From Paradesertivirga mongoliensis (lineage in GTDB: Bacteria; Bacteroidota; Bacteroidia; Sphingobacteriales; Sphingobacteriaceae): a stretch of 64,000 bases of DNA. The stretch covers positions 310,001-374,000 of the forward strand of contig NZ_JAFMZO010000002.1 of assembly GCF_024436395.1 (NCBI RefSeq), in the 5' to 3' direction. The position numbers and the translations under genes are program-made. This document shows, piece by piece, positions 54,257 through 63,891 of the stretch. Position 1 is the first letter of the stretch; each line of letters opens with the position of its first letter. Under the pieces are notes generated by a model that was not told the origin of the DNA, did not search any database, and worked only from the letters and a program-made list of their open reading frames with translations.

Positions 54257-54919
54257 ATGAAAAAACTTATTTTAAGCGCTGCTTTGGCACTATCCGTCAC
54301 TCTGGGCTTTTCGCAAAAGAAAATTACTGAAGGCAGCATCACTTACCAGGTAGAATACGAAGTTCCGGCGAATATGCAGGCGATGAAGGCTTCCCTGCCC
54401 ACTGAAGTTAAAGTTTATTTTAAAGGAGATTCCACGTCTGCGTCGAACAAAAGTGCCATGTATTCAAGCAACTTGATTATGAATCCGAAGACAGAGTATC
54501 AGCGGTTGCTGCTTGAAATTCCGATGATGAATAAAAAGCTGTCGGTGAGATTTACTCCGGACGATATCGAAACTATGAAGGAAAGCTTTCCGGAACTTAC
54601 ATTTACAGAGGGTGCAGAGACGAAGTCAGTTGCGTCATATACCGGCAAAAAATATACAGTAAGCGATAAAAAAACCGGGAAAAGTGCTGATGCTTATTTC
54701 ACTAAAGAAATCGAAATTCCGGCCAATTCACTAACCCAGTATTTTGACAAACAATACGGCTTTCCCTTAGAATTTACTACTTCCCAGCAAGGAATGACAG
54801 TGAGAGCCCTAGTGAAAGAAATAAAAGAAGAGAAGGTCCCGGCCGGATCGTTTTCTGCAAGCAAAGACTATGAGGAGATCTCATTCAGCCAGCTTCAGGG
54901 AATGATGGGAAGAAGATAA
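54257..54919 (+). CDS. Secreted DUF4412-like protein
   Basis: 220 residues with signal peptide MKKLILSAALALSVTLGFSQ. The mature part has strands GSITYQVEYEVPANMQ, LPTEVKVYFKGDSTS and a closing KEEKVPAGSFSASKDYEEIS typical of DUF4412/GLPGLI-like secreted proteins of unknown role in Bacteroidota. It is probably soluble in the periplasm or bound to the outer membrane. It has its own terminator, shared with the convergent alkB gene, and stands alone. Confidence 0.7.
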   Translation: MKKLILSAALALSVTLGFSQKKITEGSITYQVEYEVPANMQAMKASLPTEVKVYFKGDSTSASNKSAMYSSNLIMNPKTEYQRLLLEIPMMNKKLSVRFTPDDIETMKESFPELTFTEGAETKSVASYTGKKYTVSDKKTGKSADAYFTKEIEIPANSLTQYFDKQYGFPLEFTTSQQGMTVRALVKEIKEEKVPAGSFSASKDYEEISFSQLQGMMGRR

Positions 54920-54941
54920 TTTTCGCGGAAAAAATTAAAGG

Positions 54942-54962
54942 AGGGCTTCGGCCCTTTTTTTA
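54942..54962 (+). terminator. Intrinsic terminator after the DUF4412-like gene
   Basis: AGGGC (54942-54946) / GCCCT around a TTCG tetraloop, then a run of eight T. The run overlaps the stop codon of the convergent alkB gene at 54960. Confidence 0.85.
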
Positions 54963-55541
54963 TGAGGAAAAATTTCCTTTTAGGGTTCTCAATGTTATTG
55001 AAATCCTTTTCTCTTCTACCGGCAATATGCTGTGCTGCCAGTCGGTTCGGGCCGCACCTGCAATTACATACAAAGACCTTCGCCTAACGGGCAACGAAAT
55101 AAGTGATTGTCTGCTTCGCTTCTCTTCACCATGTGGCCGAAACCTGAACGTACAATCCGACAACAAAGAAATTCCGGCTATTAGTTCGAAGGGAGGCGCA
55201 TCGCGGTGCCAGTTAATTACGGCGTTTGCCGGATATTCAGTAAATAATATCTCGGCAAAACTTTCGGGTTTTAGCGCTAAAAAACGGGTAACTTTTTCGA
55301 TTAAGCCGTCGAATCTCGCAGGTATGTCTTTACCTTTAGAAAGCGTACGGCGGTCAAAGCTCCAATCGTAACCGAAACTGGCTGTTTTCCGCTTAGCTTC
55401 ATAACCCTGAAAAACAAAAGTTTTTAGTTGGAGAGACGATATTTCGTTAAGGAGATCATTTTCCTCCTGTTGGTTGATAAATTCAGGAAAATATTGAAAG
55501 CCCCGGGGTCCGGTAGTTTCAAGAGAGAATAAAGTGTCCAT
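54960..55541 (-). CDS. AlkB-family 2-oxoglutarate/Fe(II)-dependent dioxygenase
   Basis: About 193 residues from the start at 55541 (MDTLFSLETTGPRG); a longer reading from 55592 adds an unlikely leader. Metal ligands are in NWHRDAPPF (His, Asp), with the later histidine in WQHSILPVEEKR. The 2-oxoglutarate-binding arginine lies in RISITLRTL. It repairs methylated bases in DNA or RNA by oxidation. No ada or alkA gene is adjacent. Its end overlaps the terminator of the convergent gene. Confidence 0.88.
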   Translation of the reverse strand: MDTLFSLETTGPRGFQYFPEFINQQEENDLLNEISSLQLKTFVFQGYEAKRKTASFGYDWSFDRRTLSKGKDIPARFDGLIEKVTRFLALKPESFAEILFTEYPANAVINWHRDAPPFELIAGISLLSDCTFRFRPHGEEKRSRQSLISLPVRRRSLYVIAGAARTDWQHSILPVEEKRISITLRTLKGNFSS

Positions 55542-55794
55542 TCCATTTTTAGAGAAAAAAACATGCCAGCGAATTGTCGCTGCAAGTGGCAACGTTTCCT
55601 TGAATTAAATACCGATTTGACTGACGGCTTTAGCGTCGAATCGTCTCTGAAGGGACGACCTCATGAATGCTCTTGTTTAATGCTAGACTAATGTTAGCTA
55701 AAACTAATGTTATTAACATGCTATGATTAAATAAAAACGGAAACAGGCAACCGATCTAATCTGCCTGGCGTACCTGAAGGTAAAACCATCAGAT

Positions 55795-56274
55795 ATGAAA
55801 ATCAAGTTAACTAACCGGCTGATTGCTGCCTTGACCGTAACAGCCTTCTTAACGTTTCCTGCTTGTAAGAAAGACAAAGATCCGGTAGATAACACCAAAA
55901 AGGTTACCGTACAGCTCTCCGGAATGCAGGAAGTACCACAAAACAACAGTACAGGTACTGGTACCGCGCAAATTACGTTCGACCCGGTTGCTAAAACCAT
56001 TGCATATTCGCTGGTCTGGCAGCTAGGCAGCAGTACAGCTACCACATCTAACATGCACTTTCATGGGGCAGAAGATGGATCAGATCTAAAAAGTTCACCT
56101 GTAACCATTGGCATTACAGGCTTTGCAACAGGCAGCTCCGGTTCTCTTTCTGGTGTAACACGTGCATTAACTGATGTAGAAGTTAATCAATTACTTACTG
56201 GAAAATGGTATCTCAACATTCACAGTTCTACTGTTGGCTCCGGCGAACTGCGTGGTAATATCAAATTTAATTAA
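55795..56274 (+). CDS. CHRD-domain lipoprotein
   Basis: 159 residues. The leader ends at FPACKKDKD with the lipidated cysteine near 24. The rest is a single CHRD domain (VQLSGMQEVPQNNSTGTGTA, NMHFHGAEDGSD, WYLNIHSSTVGSGELRGNI), a beta-fold first seen in chordin and frequent in bacterial surface proteins. Role unknown, presumed extracellular or periplasmic. The gene stands alone, with a long-loop terminator candidate after its stop. Confidence 0.85.
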   Translation: MKIKLTNRLIAALTVTAFLTFPACKKDKDPVDNTKKVTVQLSGMQEVPQNNSTGTGTAQITFDPVAKTIAYSLVWQLGSSTATTSNMHFHGAEDGSDLKSSPVTIGITGFATGSSGSLSGVTRALTDVEVNQLLTGKWYLNIHSSTVGSGELRGNIKFN

Positions 56275-56289
56275 GTACAAGTCTTGGTT

Positions 56290-56349
56290 CCACTCAAGAT
56301 ATTTAGCTTATTCAACAGCTATTACTTGGGTGGTTTTTTGTTATAGGAC
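56290..56349 (+). terminator. Terminator candidate after the CHRD gene
   Basis: CCACTCAAG (56290-56298) and CTTGGGTGG (56335-56343) pair with one U-G wobble, followed by TTTTTT (56344-56349). The loop is 36 nt, longer than usual, so this is a moderate call. Confidence 0.45.
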
Positions 56350-56422
56350 AGCTGTAGATAAGTGTTAGTACTGACTATTAAATCCATATAAAATCGGGTG
56401 TAAAACTAAGAGGGCCTCGTAC

Positions 56423-56451
56423 AAAAAAGCCCTGGCATATGCCGGGGCTTT
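56423..56451 (-). terminator. Terminator of the Sus operon
   Basis: Inverted repeat AAAGCCC-T-GGCAT / ATGCC-G-GGGCTTT (56426-56451) with a U-rich run of the minus strand at its left end. It is placed 25 bp after the stop codon of the last gene in the leftward susC-susD-lipoprotein operon. Confidence 0.75.
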
Positions 56452-56475
56452 CAATTAAAGTGATAAGGTTGATCT

Positions 56476-57894
56476 CTAAAACAGAACGTAATGAAATGCG
56501 AACCACTCATCTTTCGTGCCATCGTAGCTTGTACCAAACCATACTCCCTTCGAAATATCGTCAGGGAAAGCTTTTACTACTTTTAGCACCTGAGTTTTTG
56601 GACTCATCCAATGATCTCCGTTTTGTATAAGCGTGTTAGATCCGCTTAGAGTTATCTCATTAGTTGCCTGACTGATAGAAAAGGTACCCGTCGAGATAAC
56701 ACCTTGTTGACTTTTGGTGTATTTCAGACCGTCTTTTTCAAACCTGACCCATGAAGTTGGAGAAGTTGAAATGGCGGTCCAATTATCGTCCCAGCCCCAG
56801 TTGTAAGAGCTACTGGCACCTGTTGTCCAGCCTTTGCCTTTGGCCAGCCAGTCTACAGGGTTACCCGTACCATCGAGCTTCCAAACACGGCTAAATCCAC
56901 CGGTGATGAAATTTACCAATCCATCTGCAGCGAACTTTGGATTAAACCCAGGATCGGAAGCCGGAACCGCGGGCGGAGGAGCTACCCAGGCGTCGCTAAA
57001 TGACTTTGACAGGAAGTTAAGAACCTGAACTTCATCTTTGCTTTTATGTTTACCTGCAAGCTGCATGGTGTTTTCATTTAGCGATATTATTTTCCACTCA
57101 TAGATGCTTGCCATGTCGGTATGAGTGTAAGACACCCCCAGTGGACTGGCTCCAGATGTAGTGAGCTTTAGGTTAGCTGCGTCTACCATAAAAGTTCCTG
57201 TCTCAGCACCTAATCCTCCTATCCCGGCATGATTTGCTGTAAAAACCGCGCCGCCTTTTAAACTGAAAGTCATGCTGCCATGGTCTTTCTTTTCCGCTGC
57301 CCATGTGTCTGACGTGTAAGTAGGATTATAGGTCCAGCAATTGCAGCCCGCAGAGGGTTCAACTTTGGTCCACTCAACTTCACCACTCGGCATTGTTGTG
57401 CCATAAGCAATCTGAGTACCGGCAAAATATATCGGGCTCGAGAAAACCTTTTTATCGCCGTTGGCATTTACATCAAGCACCCAGGTTTTTTCAAAACCGG
57501 GACCACCGCCTGTAAGCAGCTTCCAAACCGGATCATTCACATACTTTAGTTCATTTTGGGTAACTTTAATCAACTTAGGAGTTGCTTCTACAATTCCTCC
57601 TGCTGTCATTACAGAAAACTTAATGTTGTAATCGCCCTGGAAAGCATAACGAACTGTATCCCGATCGCGACTTGATTTTCCGGTAACATAATCCCACATC
57701 GCAACCGTGCCCGGGGTTTTGTTTACTAAAATAACTGTATTACCTCCCGGATCGACAGAGAGGTCCTGTATTACCTCAAACTGAACCTGGGATTTATCCG
57801 GCAGGGCTCCCAGGCTGTATTCTTCCTTTTGACAGGCGGAGAACAATGACACTGCAGCGAGCAGAATCAGTGAAACATTTTTTAAGAATCTCAT
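56476..57894 (-). CDS. SusE/F-position surface lipoprotein with PKD-like and duplicated domains
   Basis: 472 residues with a leader ending in SLFSAC, lipidated cysteine near 21. A PKD-like domain at about 35-110 (VDPGGNTVILVNKTPGTVAM) is followed by two similar beta domains: about 120-295 (LLTGGGPGFEKTWVLD ... GSMTF ... GTFMV) and about 325-470 (ITGGFSRVWKLD ... GTFSISQATNEITLSG). The duplication suggests two ligand-binding modules. Third in line after susC and susD with a 36-bp gap to susD, it occupies the place of a surface glycan-binding protein. The ligand is unknown and no glycosidase is nearby. Confidence 0.75.
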   Translation of the reverse strand: MRFLKNVSLILLAAVSLFSACQKEEYSLGALPDKSQVQFEVIQDLSVDPGGNTVILVNKTPGTVAMWDYVTGKSSRDRDTVRYAFQGDYNIKFSVMTAGGIVEATPKLIKVTQNELKYVNDPVWKLLTGGGPGFEKTWVLDVNANGDKKVFSSPIYFAGTQIAYGTTMPSGEVEWTKVEPSAGCNCWTYNPTYTSDTWAAEKKDHGSMTFSLKGGAVFTANHAGIGGLGAETGTFMVDAANLKLTTSGASPLGVSYTHTDMASIYEWKIISLNENTMQLAGKHKSKDEVQVLNFLSKSFSDAWVAPPPAVPASDPGFNPKFAADGLVNFITGGFSRVWKLDGTGNPVDWLAKGKGWTTGASSSYNWGWDDNWTAISTSPTSWVRFEKDGLKYTKSQQGVISTGTFSISQATNEITLSGSNTLIQNGDHWMSPKTQVLKVVKAFPDDISKGVWFGTSYDGTKDEWFAFHYVLF

Positions 57895-57930
57895 ATTTCA
57901 AAATTTATATGTTAGTTACTTTTCGATTAT

Positions 57931-59529
57931 TTACCAACCGATGTTTTGCTTTAAAACACCATTTGATAATTTTATCTGAGCGTCTGGAATCTGTTGAAGG
58001 CCCTTTGTTTCGTTGATCTTGGATGCCAAAATTGTTTTAGTTGCTGCTATACCACCATTTAAAACCGGATAATTATTTTCCGCAATTGTGGAGGCTGCTA
58101 TGCTAACTCCCTGACGAAGAAGATCCCAATAACGAATCCCTTCGCCAGCAAACTCGAAACGGCGCTCATTGAGGATATTTGCTTTTGATACTGCCTGTGC
58201 AGCATAGTTAGATTTATAAGCACGCTGTCTGACTTCGTCAAAGTATTGCTGAGCTTTCGGGCTCTCCAGTTCGGCTGCCATTAATAAAACGTCCGCGTAA
58301 CGGATTGAAACATAATCCTGATATTGCGAAATCAAGAAACTGCCTTCTCCTTTTCCAACTGTAGTACTTGAGTTATCAGGGTTAGACAAGGGTGTATATT
58401 TTTTATTGGTATATCCGGTATACTCGCGTTGATCCGCTCTTTCTTTAGTACCAAAAGGTATAGATTCACCTGCTAGAGACACTATACTAGCTGCTTTTCT
58501 ACTGTCGTTAGCTGCATACGCATTCCATAACTTAGGATTTACGGTATTTGCGCCCCAGCCTGCTCCATACGGGAAAAAGTTTACACCACGCATACCATTC
58601 ATAACCATCCAGTGATTACCGTCGAGATTACCGTTATAATCACTCAAATAAGTATACTTTATAGCAAATACTGTTTCAATATTGTTCTCTCCTGCATAGT
58701 TATCTCCAGAAACCGGCCATAAATTGGCAAAATCCGGCACAAGAGAATGCCCGCTATTGGAGATCACATCTTCAAGGTAAGTAAGAGCCTCTGCTTTGGT
58801 GGTTACTCCAGCTAAATCTGGTTTTGCATAGTATCCTGTATAATAAAGGAAAACCCGACCAATCAGAGATTCAGCAGCCCATTTGGTCACCCTTCCACGA
58901 TCAGCAGCAGGTTGAGCTGCATAAGTAACAGCTGGTAAATTTGCGGCAGCAAATTCTAAATCTGAGGCAATTAACTTATATACTTCCTCTGAATTTGCTT
59001 GCGGAACATTTTCGGTAGTTGGTTCAGTAATCAACGGTATGTTACCAAACAGGCGAACCAAGTCAAAATAAAGGTATGCTCTTAAGAATCTTGCTTCAGC
59101 TTCGTATTGGCTTTTCAAGGCGGTATTACTACCCCATTCGATTTGGCCAATTTTACTGATAAGCATGTTGCAACGGTAGATAGCGGCATAGCCGGTATTC
59201 CAATTATTAGAATAGAACGACACGTCTGCCGGAGAGCGTTGTTTATCGAATTCATCGATCATCTGGAAACTAAAACCATCTGCATTTCCGGTACCACCAA
59301 AAGCATTATCCGACAAAGTTTCACCAATCAGCGCTATAAAGCTTGAGCTATTACCCGCCCGTTGAAGGCCGTCATAACAACCAACTAAAGCACTAAATCC
59401 ATCATTCGGTGTTTTATAAAAATTCTGTTCGGTCACACTGGTAAGATCCTCCACATCCAGGAAATCTTTTTTGCAACCCGCGAAAACCACGAATGACATC
59501 GCCAGCATATATATTTTATAGGTTCTCAT
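57931..59529 (-). CDS. RagB/SusD-family nutrient-binding lipoprotein
   Basis: 532 residues, outer-membrane surface lipoprotein. The leader ends at FVVFAGC with the lipidated cysteine near 19, then KKDFLDVE, the usual SusD start. The N-terminal TPR-rich region and C-terminal part (YVSIRYADVLLMAAELE, ERRFEFAGEGIRYWDLLRQG) match the SusD family, which forms the lid over the SusC barrel and captures glycans or peptides. The substrate cannot be told. It is 21 bp downstream of the SusC-like gene. Confidence 0.92.
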   Translation of the reverse strand: MRTYKIYMLAMSFVVFAGCKKDFLDVEDLTSVTEQNFYKTPNDGFSALVGCYDGLQRAGNSSSFIALIGETLSDNAFGGTGNADGFSFQMIDEFDKQRSPADVSFYSNNWNTGYAAIYRCNMLISKIGQIEWGSNTALKSQYEAEARFLRAYLYFDLVRLFGNIPLITEPTTENVPQANSEEVYKLIASDLEFAAANLPAVTYAAQPAADRGRVTKWAAESLIGRVFLYYTGYYAKPDLAGVTTKAEALTYLEDVISNSGHSLVPDFANLWPVSGDNYAGENNIETVFAIKYTYLSDYNGNLDGNHWMVMNGMRGVNFFPYGAGWGANTVNPKLWNAYAANDSRKAASIVSLAGESIPFGTKERADQREYTGYTNKKYTPLSNPDNSSTTVGKGEGSFLISQYQDYVSIRYADVLLMAAELESPKAQQYFDEVRQRAYKSNYAAQAVSKANILNERRFEFAGEGIRYWDLLRQGVSIAASTIAENNYPVLNGGIAATKTILASKINETKGLQQIPDAQIKLSNGVLKQNIGW

Positions 59530-59550
59530 AATTCCTTTTTATAAATAAGT

Positions 59551-62500
59551 TTAAAATTTAACATTAGCACCTAATAAGAAGGTTCTTGGGCGAGGATAGT
59601 ACCCAAAATCAACACCGGAAGAAAATTGTTGCCCCAGGTCGTTATTGCTATCGCCATAACCCAACTCTGGATCCATTCCGTTGTATTTGGTGAATGTATA
59701 CAGGTTAAGAGCAGATGCATACAGCCGTACTTTACTTAAATAACTCTTTTTTATAACCCTTGAAAGATCGTAACCTAAAGTAACGTTGTTAATTCTCAGA
59801 AAATCACCATCGTGGATGTAGAGGTCTGAAATTTTGGACCAGTTACGACCGTCTTCAGTTACGCGTGGCATCGTATTAGAAGTTCCGGCACCGTGCCAAC
59901 GATTTAAAATAGCTGCAGACCAGTTCGCTGTTGAACTTCCTGGTTGTCTCCATGCCTGAAAAATTTGATTTCCCATAACTCCCGATGCAAGAACGCTGAA
60001 ATCAAATCCTTTAAATCCGGCTGATAAGTTAATACCGAGAGTGTAATCGGGATTTGGATCACCAATCATAGTTCTGTCTGCGTCGCCAATAAGTCCGTCG
60101 TCATTTAAATCCATAAAACGGACGTCCCCGGGAGCAGCTGACGGCTGAATTACCTTGCCTGCTGATGATCTATGAGCATTTATTTCTTCGGGCGTTTGGA
60201 AAATACCATTTGTTTTATACCCTATGAAATAGCCAACGGGCATACCATTTTGTGCACGGTAGTATTCTCCTGAATTGTCATAAACCACACCGGGCCCGCT
60301 AATTATTCCGCTCGTGGTAGCGATATTTCCAATAGTATTTTTATTGTAAGAACCGTTCACTCCAATTGAATAAGTAAAATCGCCGGCTCTGTTATTGTAA
60401 ACCACAGCCAGCTCGACACCCGAGTTCTTAACATCACCGCCATTAGTAAATGGAGCCCCTGCGCCTGCTGTAGCTAAAACTTCTGGCACTATTAACCAGT
60501 CCTTGGTATTTTTAACATAGTAATCGAAATTCAGGTCGACTTTGTTGAAGAGGCGAGAGTCAAACCCAAAGTTTATTTGTTCTGATGTTTCCCATTTCAC
60601 ATTCCTGTTTCCTAGCCTTGTAGGAGCTGCTCCAGGTACGTTGAATTCATTCCCCTCTCCGTTACCAAAAATATACTGTGTGTTATTAAATCCGATTGGC
60701 GCATTGTATTGATTATCCGATATATTTTGGTTACCTACCTGACCATAGCTTGCACGTAACTTAAAATAATCTAACACTTTGTTATTAACCAGGAATGGTT
60801 CGTTAGTAACGATCCATCCGGCAGAAACAGATGGATAGTACCCCCAGCGGTTTTCAGGTGCAAACCTGGAAGACGCATCTGCACGGAAGGTAGCATTAAA
60901 CAGATAGGTTTCCTTAAAGTTATACTGAAGCCTTCCAAAATATGACAGTTGCTTATTTTCCGAGGGGTTGCCTTCTGCTCTCGTCACATCTGTGGTATTT
61001 TTTGTATTGTTCAGATACGCGTGTTCGAAATCAGTGAACCTTGCATCTGTATTTTCCCCGCTCATATTTGTGCCCCTGTAGGCTATGACCGAGGAACCAA
61101 GCATCGCATCAAAGTTGTGAGATTTTGTTAGGTTGAATTTATAGGTCAGTAAATTATCAAATTGTAAAGTCCTGCCCTTAAACATAGACTGCGAAATGCG
61201 CGATTGTCCTACCGGGACAAAGTCGTAGAGCGAAAGTTCATACTCTGGTCTGAAGGAACGGTAATCTGATGCGTTAAAGTTCAGGCCAAGGCTTGTTCTG
61301 AATGTCAAACCTTTAATTGGTTGAACGGAGGCATATAAATCACCAAAGACGTTTTGATTATTGCTTAGATTATTGCTGTTATAAATCATTGATGCGTAGG
61401 GATTAGCCTCCGCATTAGTCCAAACTTTGTTAGCTGCGTAATCATTGGGATTAAAATAATTGCCCTGTGCATCATACATAGGTAAAAAAGGACTTACATT
61501 AAACGCGCCCCGCAGGGTATTGCTGTAGAGATTACCTACCTGGATACCATTATTCTGGCGGGCAATAAAATTCAGATGCTGTCCAACCACCACTTTATCC
61601 TGGTATAATTTATGCTCGGTATTGATTTTGAAACCATAACGTTTATAGTTTGAATGATCTCTTCCTCCAACTATACCTGCCTGGTCTGTATACGATAAAG
61701 AAGCTGAATAAACTGACCCTGCACTAGCTCCCTGAATCCCCAGCACATGATTTTGTGTTCCAGCATCAGTAAACATCTGATCGAGCCAGTTGGTACCGGT
61801 GCCTAATTTGGCAAGTGAATCGTTCGAAAAGTGCGGCGCTTTACCAGAATTAACTAAAGCCTCGTTATAAATAGTAGCAAGCTCTCTTGCGTTTAGTAAT
61901 TGAGCCTTCCGGGCTACCTCCTGGGTTCCGGTATAGGTATCAAAGGTAATTGTAGGGCGCTGGCCTGCTTTGCCGGTTCTTGTTGTAACCAAAATAACGC
62001 CGTTAGCTGCCTGAGCACCGTAAATGGCTGCTGAAGCTGCATCTTTTAGTACATCGATAGACTCAATATCAGCAGGATTTATATTGTTTATATCTGCCCC
62101 CACCAAACCGTCAATTACATATAATGGATTCGGATTGCTGATAGTACCCCTTCCCCTGATAACAACATTGATACCCGAACCCGGCTGACCGGATGTAGTG
62201 GTAATTACGGCTCCCGGCGTTTGACCCTGCAACGCCTGCAGAGCATTGGTTGTACTCTGTTCCTGGATATCCTCTCCCCTAACCTGAAAGTTGGCCCCTG
62301 TAGTAAGTTTCTTCTTCTGTACACCGTAACCCACATTTACAACCACCTCAGAAAGTGATGTAACGTCGGTAGCAAGCGAAACATCAATCACATTGCTGTT
62401 CCCTATTCTTATTTCCTGTGTTTTCAAACCGATGGAAGTAAAAACAAGTACATCTCCGGCGCTGGCCGTGATGCTGTAATTACCATTTACATCCGTTGTT

Positions 62501-62679
62501 ACGCCTATAGCTTTGTCTTTGATTTTTACCGATACACCTGGCACCGGCAGATTATCATCCGCGCTGATGACCGTGCCCGAAATTTTCTTTTCCTGTGAAT
62601 AGCCGGGATGACTAATCATCAGTACAGAAACTAATGTCCATAGAAAGACTAAAACCTTTCGTGTTCTACTGATTTTCAT
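59551..62679 (-). CDS. SusC/RagA-family TonB-dependent outer-membrane transporter
   Basis: 1042 residues. Signal peptide, then a carboxypeptidase-regulatory-like domain at about 31-115 (ISGTVISADDNLPVPGVSV), the plug with the typical SNPNPLYVIDGLVGADIN and IESIDVLKDAASAAIYGAQA motifs near 180-235, and a large barrel ending FLLGANVKF. It imports glycans or other large nutrients through the outer membrane, powered by TonB, together with the SusD partner. No STN domain precedes the first domain, so it does not look like a FecI/FecR-type signal transducer. No regulator or enzyme gene flanks it in the window. Confidence 0.93.
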   Translation of the reverse strand: MKISRTRKVLVFLWTLVSVLMISHPGYSQEKKISGTVISADDNLPVPGVSVKIKDKAIGVTTDVNGNYSITASAGDVLVFTSIGLKTQEIRIGNSNVIDVSLATDVTSLSEVVVNVGYGVQKKKLTTGANFQVRGEDIQEQSTTNALQALQGQTPGAVITTTSGQPGSGINVVIRGRGTISNPNPLYVIDGLVGADINNINPADIESIDVLKDAASAAIYGAQAANGVILVTTRTGKAGQRPTITFDTYTGTQEVARKAQLLNARELATIYNEALVNSGKAPHFSNDSLAKLGTGTNWLDQMFTDAGTQNHVLGIQGASAGSVYSASLSYTDQAGIVGGRDHSNYKRYGFKINTEHKLYQDKVVVGQHLNFIARQNNGIQVGNLYSNTLRGAFNVSPFLPMYDAQGNYFNPNDYAANKVWTNAEANPYASMIYNSNNLSNNQNVFGDLYASVQPIKGLTFRTSLGLNFNASDYRSFRPEYELSLYDFVPVGQSRISQSMFKGRTLQFDNLLTYKFNLTKSHNFDAMLGSSVIAYRGTNMSGENTDARFTDFEHAYLNNTKNTTDVTRAEGNPSENKQLSYFGRLQYNFKETYLFNATFRADASSRFAPENRWGYYPSVSAGWIVTNEPFLVNNKVLDYFKLRASYGQVGNQNISDNQYNAPIGFNNTQYIFGNGEGNEFNVPGAAPTRLGNRNVKWETSEQINFGFDSRLFNKVDLNFDYYVKNTKDWLIVPEVLATAGAGAPFTNGGDVKNSGVELAVVYNNRAGDFTYSIGVNGSYNKNTIGNIATTSGIISGPGVVYDNSGEYYRAQNGMPVGYFIGYKTNGIFQTPEEINAHRSSAGKVIQPSAAPGDVRFMDLNDDGLIGDADRTMIGDPNPDYTLGINLSAGFKGFDFSVLASGVMGNQIFQAWRQPGSSTANWSAAILNRWHGAGTSNTMPRVTEDGRNWSKISDLYIHDGDFLRINNVTLGYDLSRVIKKSYLSKVRLYASALNLYTFTKYNGMDPELGYGDSNNDLGQQFSSGVDFGYYPRPRTFLLGANVKF

Positions 62680-63198
62680 TGTTATTGCTGGTTTATTTAG
62701 TTAAGATATTGGTTATTCTTTTCTCCGTTATGCTTATGGGTTCATTCATGGAGACGCCTGCTTGAATTGTAGTAAAGTTTGGTTCATATTAAGTTGTTAG
62801 GTGAATAATTTTAAATTCATTCTTTCTCTCCAGACTGTCTCCAAATTCAAGCATCGCGGTTTCCTTCTACAACTCCTTTATGGGGAATTAACTTACCATT
62901 ATTCGCGATATTCAATGAGAAGGTTGCATCTCGGGACAATAAATTGGTTTATTTAATTGGTTTGATGATTACTTATGCTAAAAGCCCTTTTCTTTAGCTC
63001 TCAAGTGTTTCATCAAAATAAAATTAGCAATTAGCCAGTAACGGTATGTTTACAAATAGGGGCTCAAATGTTAACACAGCACAACACACTGAATAACAAG
63101 TACATACACATCATAAAAGATTGATTTTGGTATTCACTTCCTTTTCGCCGCATCCCTCGATGCGAGAACTGCAAACGAAAATTCTTAATCGCAGGTCT
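62680..63198. other. 519-bp leader and intergenic region upstream of the SusC gene
   Basis: This stretch between the SusC-like gene start and the amidase stop (both leftward) has no convincing open frame or RNA gene, and no clear Bacteroidota promoter could be picked by eye. The length suggests regulatory DNA and perhaps a long 5' leader for the susC transcript. I see no riboswitch motif or repeat. Confidence 0.4.
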
Positions 63199-63891
63199 TC
63201 AGCGACTCAGATTTGATCTGTAGATTTTAATTGCCTTTACAAAAGCGGCGGCGATGTTAGGATAGTTTAAATGGTTGATCAAAAATGCAAGGTCTTCTTT
63301 ATTTGAGATAAAACCCAACTCAATTAAAATTGCTGGCGACTGATTTTGATTCAAGACGGCCAATGACTTTTCCTTAATGCCTCGCAGATTGATCCCCCGA
63401 AGTTCTGAAAGTTGCTGCTGGAAAGCCAGGGCTAGCCGCTTACTCTTTCCGGAGTATTCCTCGCTGCGTTCCATATGGTTTGTTGTATAGATTTCTATTC
63501 CCTTGATCATAGAGCGAATGCCTTCACCAACAGTATCAGCAACAGTGTTAGCATGCAATGAAATGAAGACATCACCTTTTACCAGTGCACGCTGCGAAAG
63601 CGACACAAATTCATCTCGTTCTCTGGTCATCACCACGTCAAAGCCCTCCTGTTCCAGCCGGGTCTTAACTGCCTTGGCAATAGATAATACCAGATGCTTT
63701 TCAGAAATCGCACCAGCCCTGGTGGCGCTGTCTCTACCACCGTGGCCGGGGTCGAGCACAACACGGAATTTCATCGCTGTTGTTCTTTTGAGCGTGTCGG
63801 CCAAGATCTCATCTCTTGCAGAAACAAAAAAAGGGAAAATTAAGAACGCCAATAAACACCCTACTACAAAACCAGTTTTTTTAACCATCAT
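63199..63891 (-). CDS. N-acetylmuramoyl-L-alanine amidase (Amidase_3)
   Basis: Exported zinc enzyme of 230 residues that cleaves the bond between muramic acid and the peptide in peptidoglycan. A signal peptide (VKKTGFVVGCLLAFLIFPFF) precedes the domain. Zinc ligands are His in LDPGHGGRDS, Glu in GAISEKHLVLSIA, and His in FISLHANTVAD; the catalytic Glu is in ILIELGFISNKED. There is no LysM or SPOR domain, unlike many AmiC-like enzymes. Two ATG codons start the gene. Its upstream 109 bp at the window end show nothing further. Confidence 0.9.
   Translation of the reverse strand: MMVKKTGFVVGCLLAFLIFPFFVSARDEILADTLKRTTAMKFRVVLDPGHGGRDSATRAGAISEKHLVLSIAKAVKTRLEQEGFDVVMTRERDEFVSLSQRALVKGDVFISLHANTVADTVGEGIRSMIKGIEIYTTNHMERSEEYSGKSKRLALAFQQQLSELRGINLRGIKEKSLAVLNQNQSPAILIELGFISNKEDLAFLINHLNYPNIAAAFVKAIKIYRSNLSR

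Noticed and set aside
62680-63198. Possible riboswitch or small RNA in the long susC leader
   Set aside because: No recognisable aptamer core or paired stems could be assembled by eye; only AT-rich DNA is seen.
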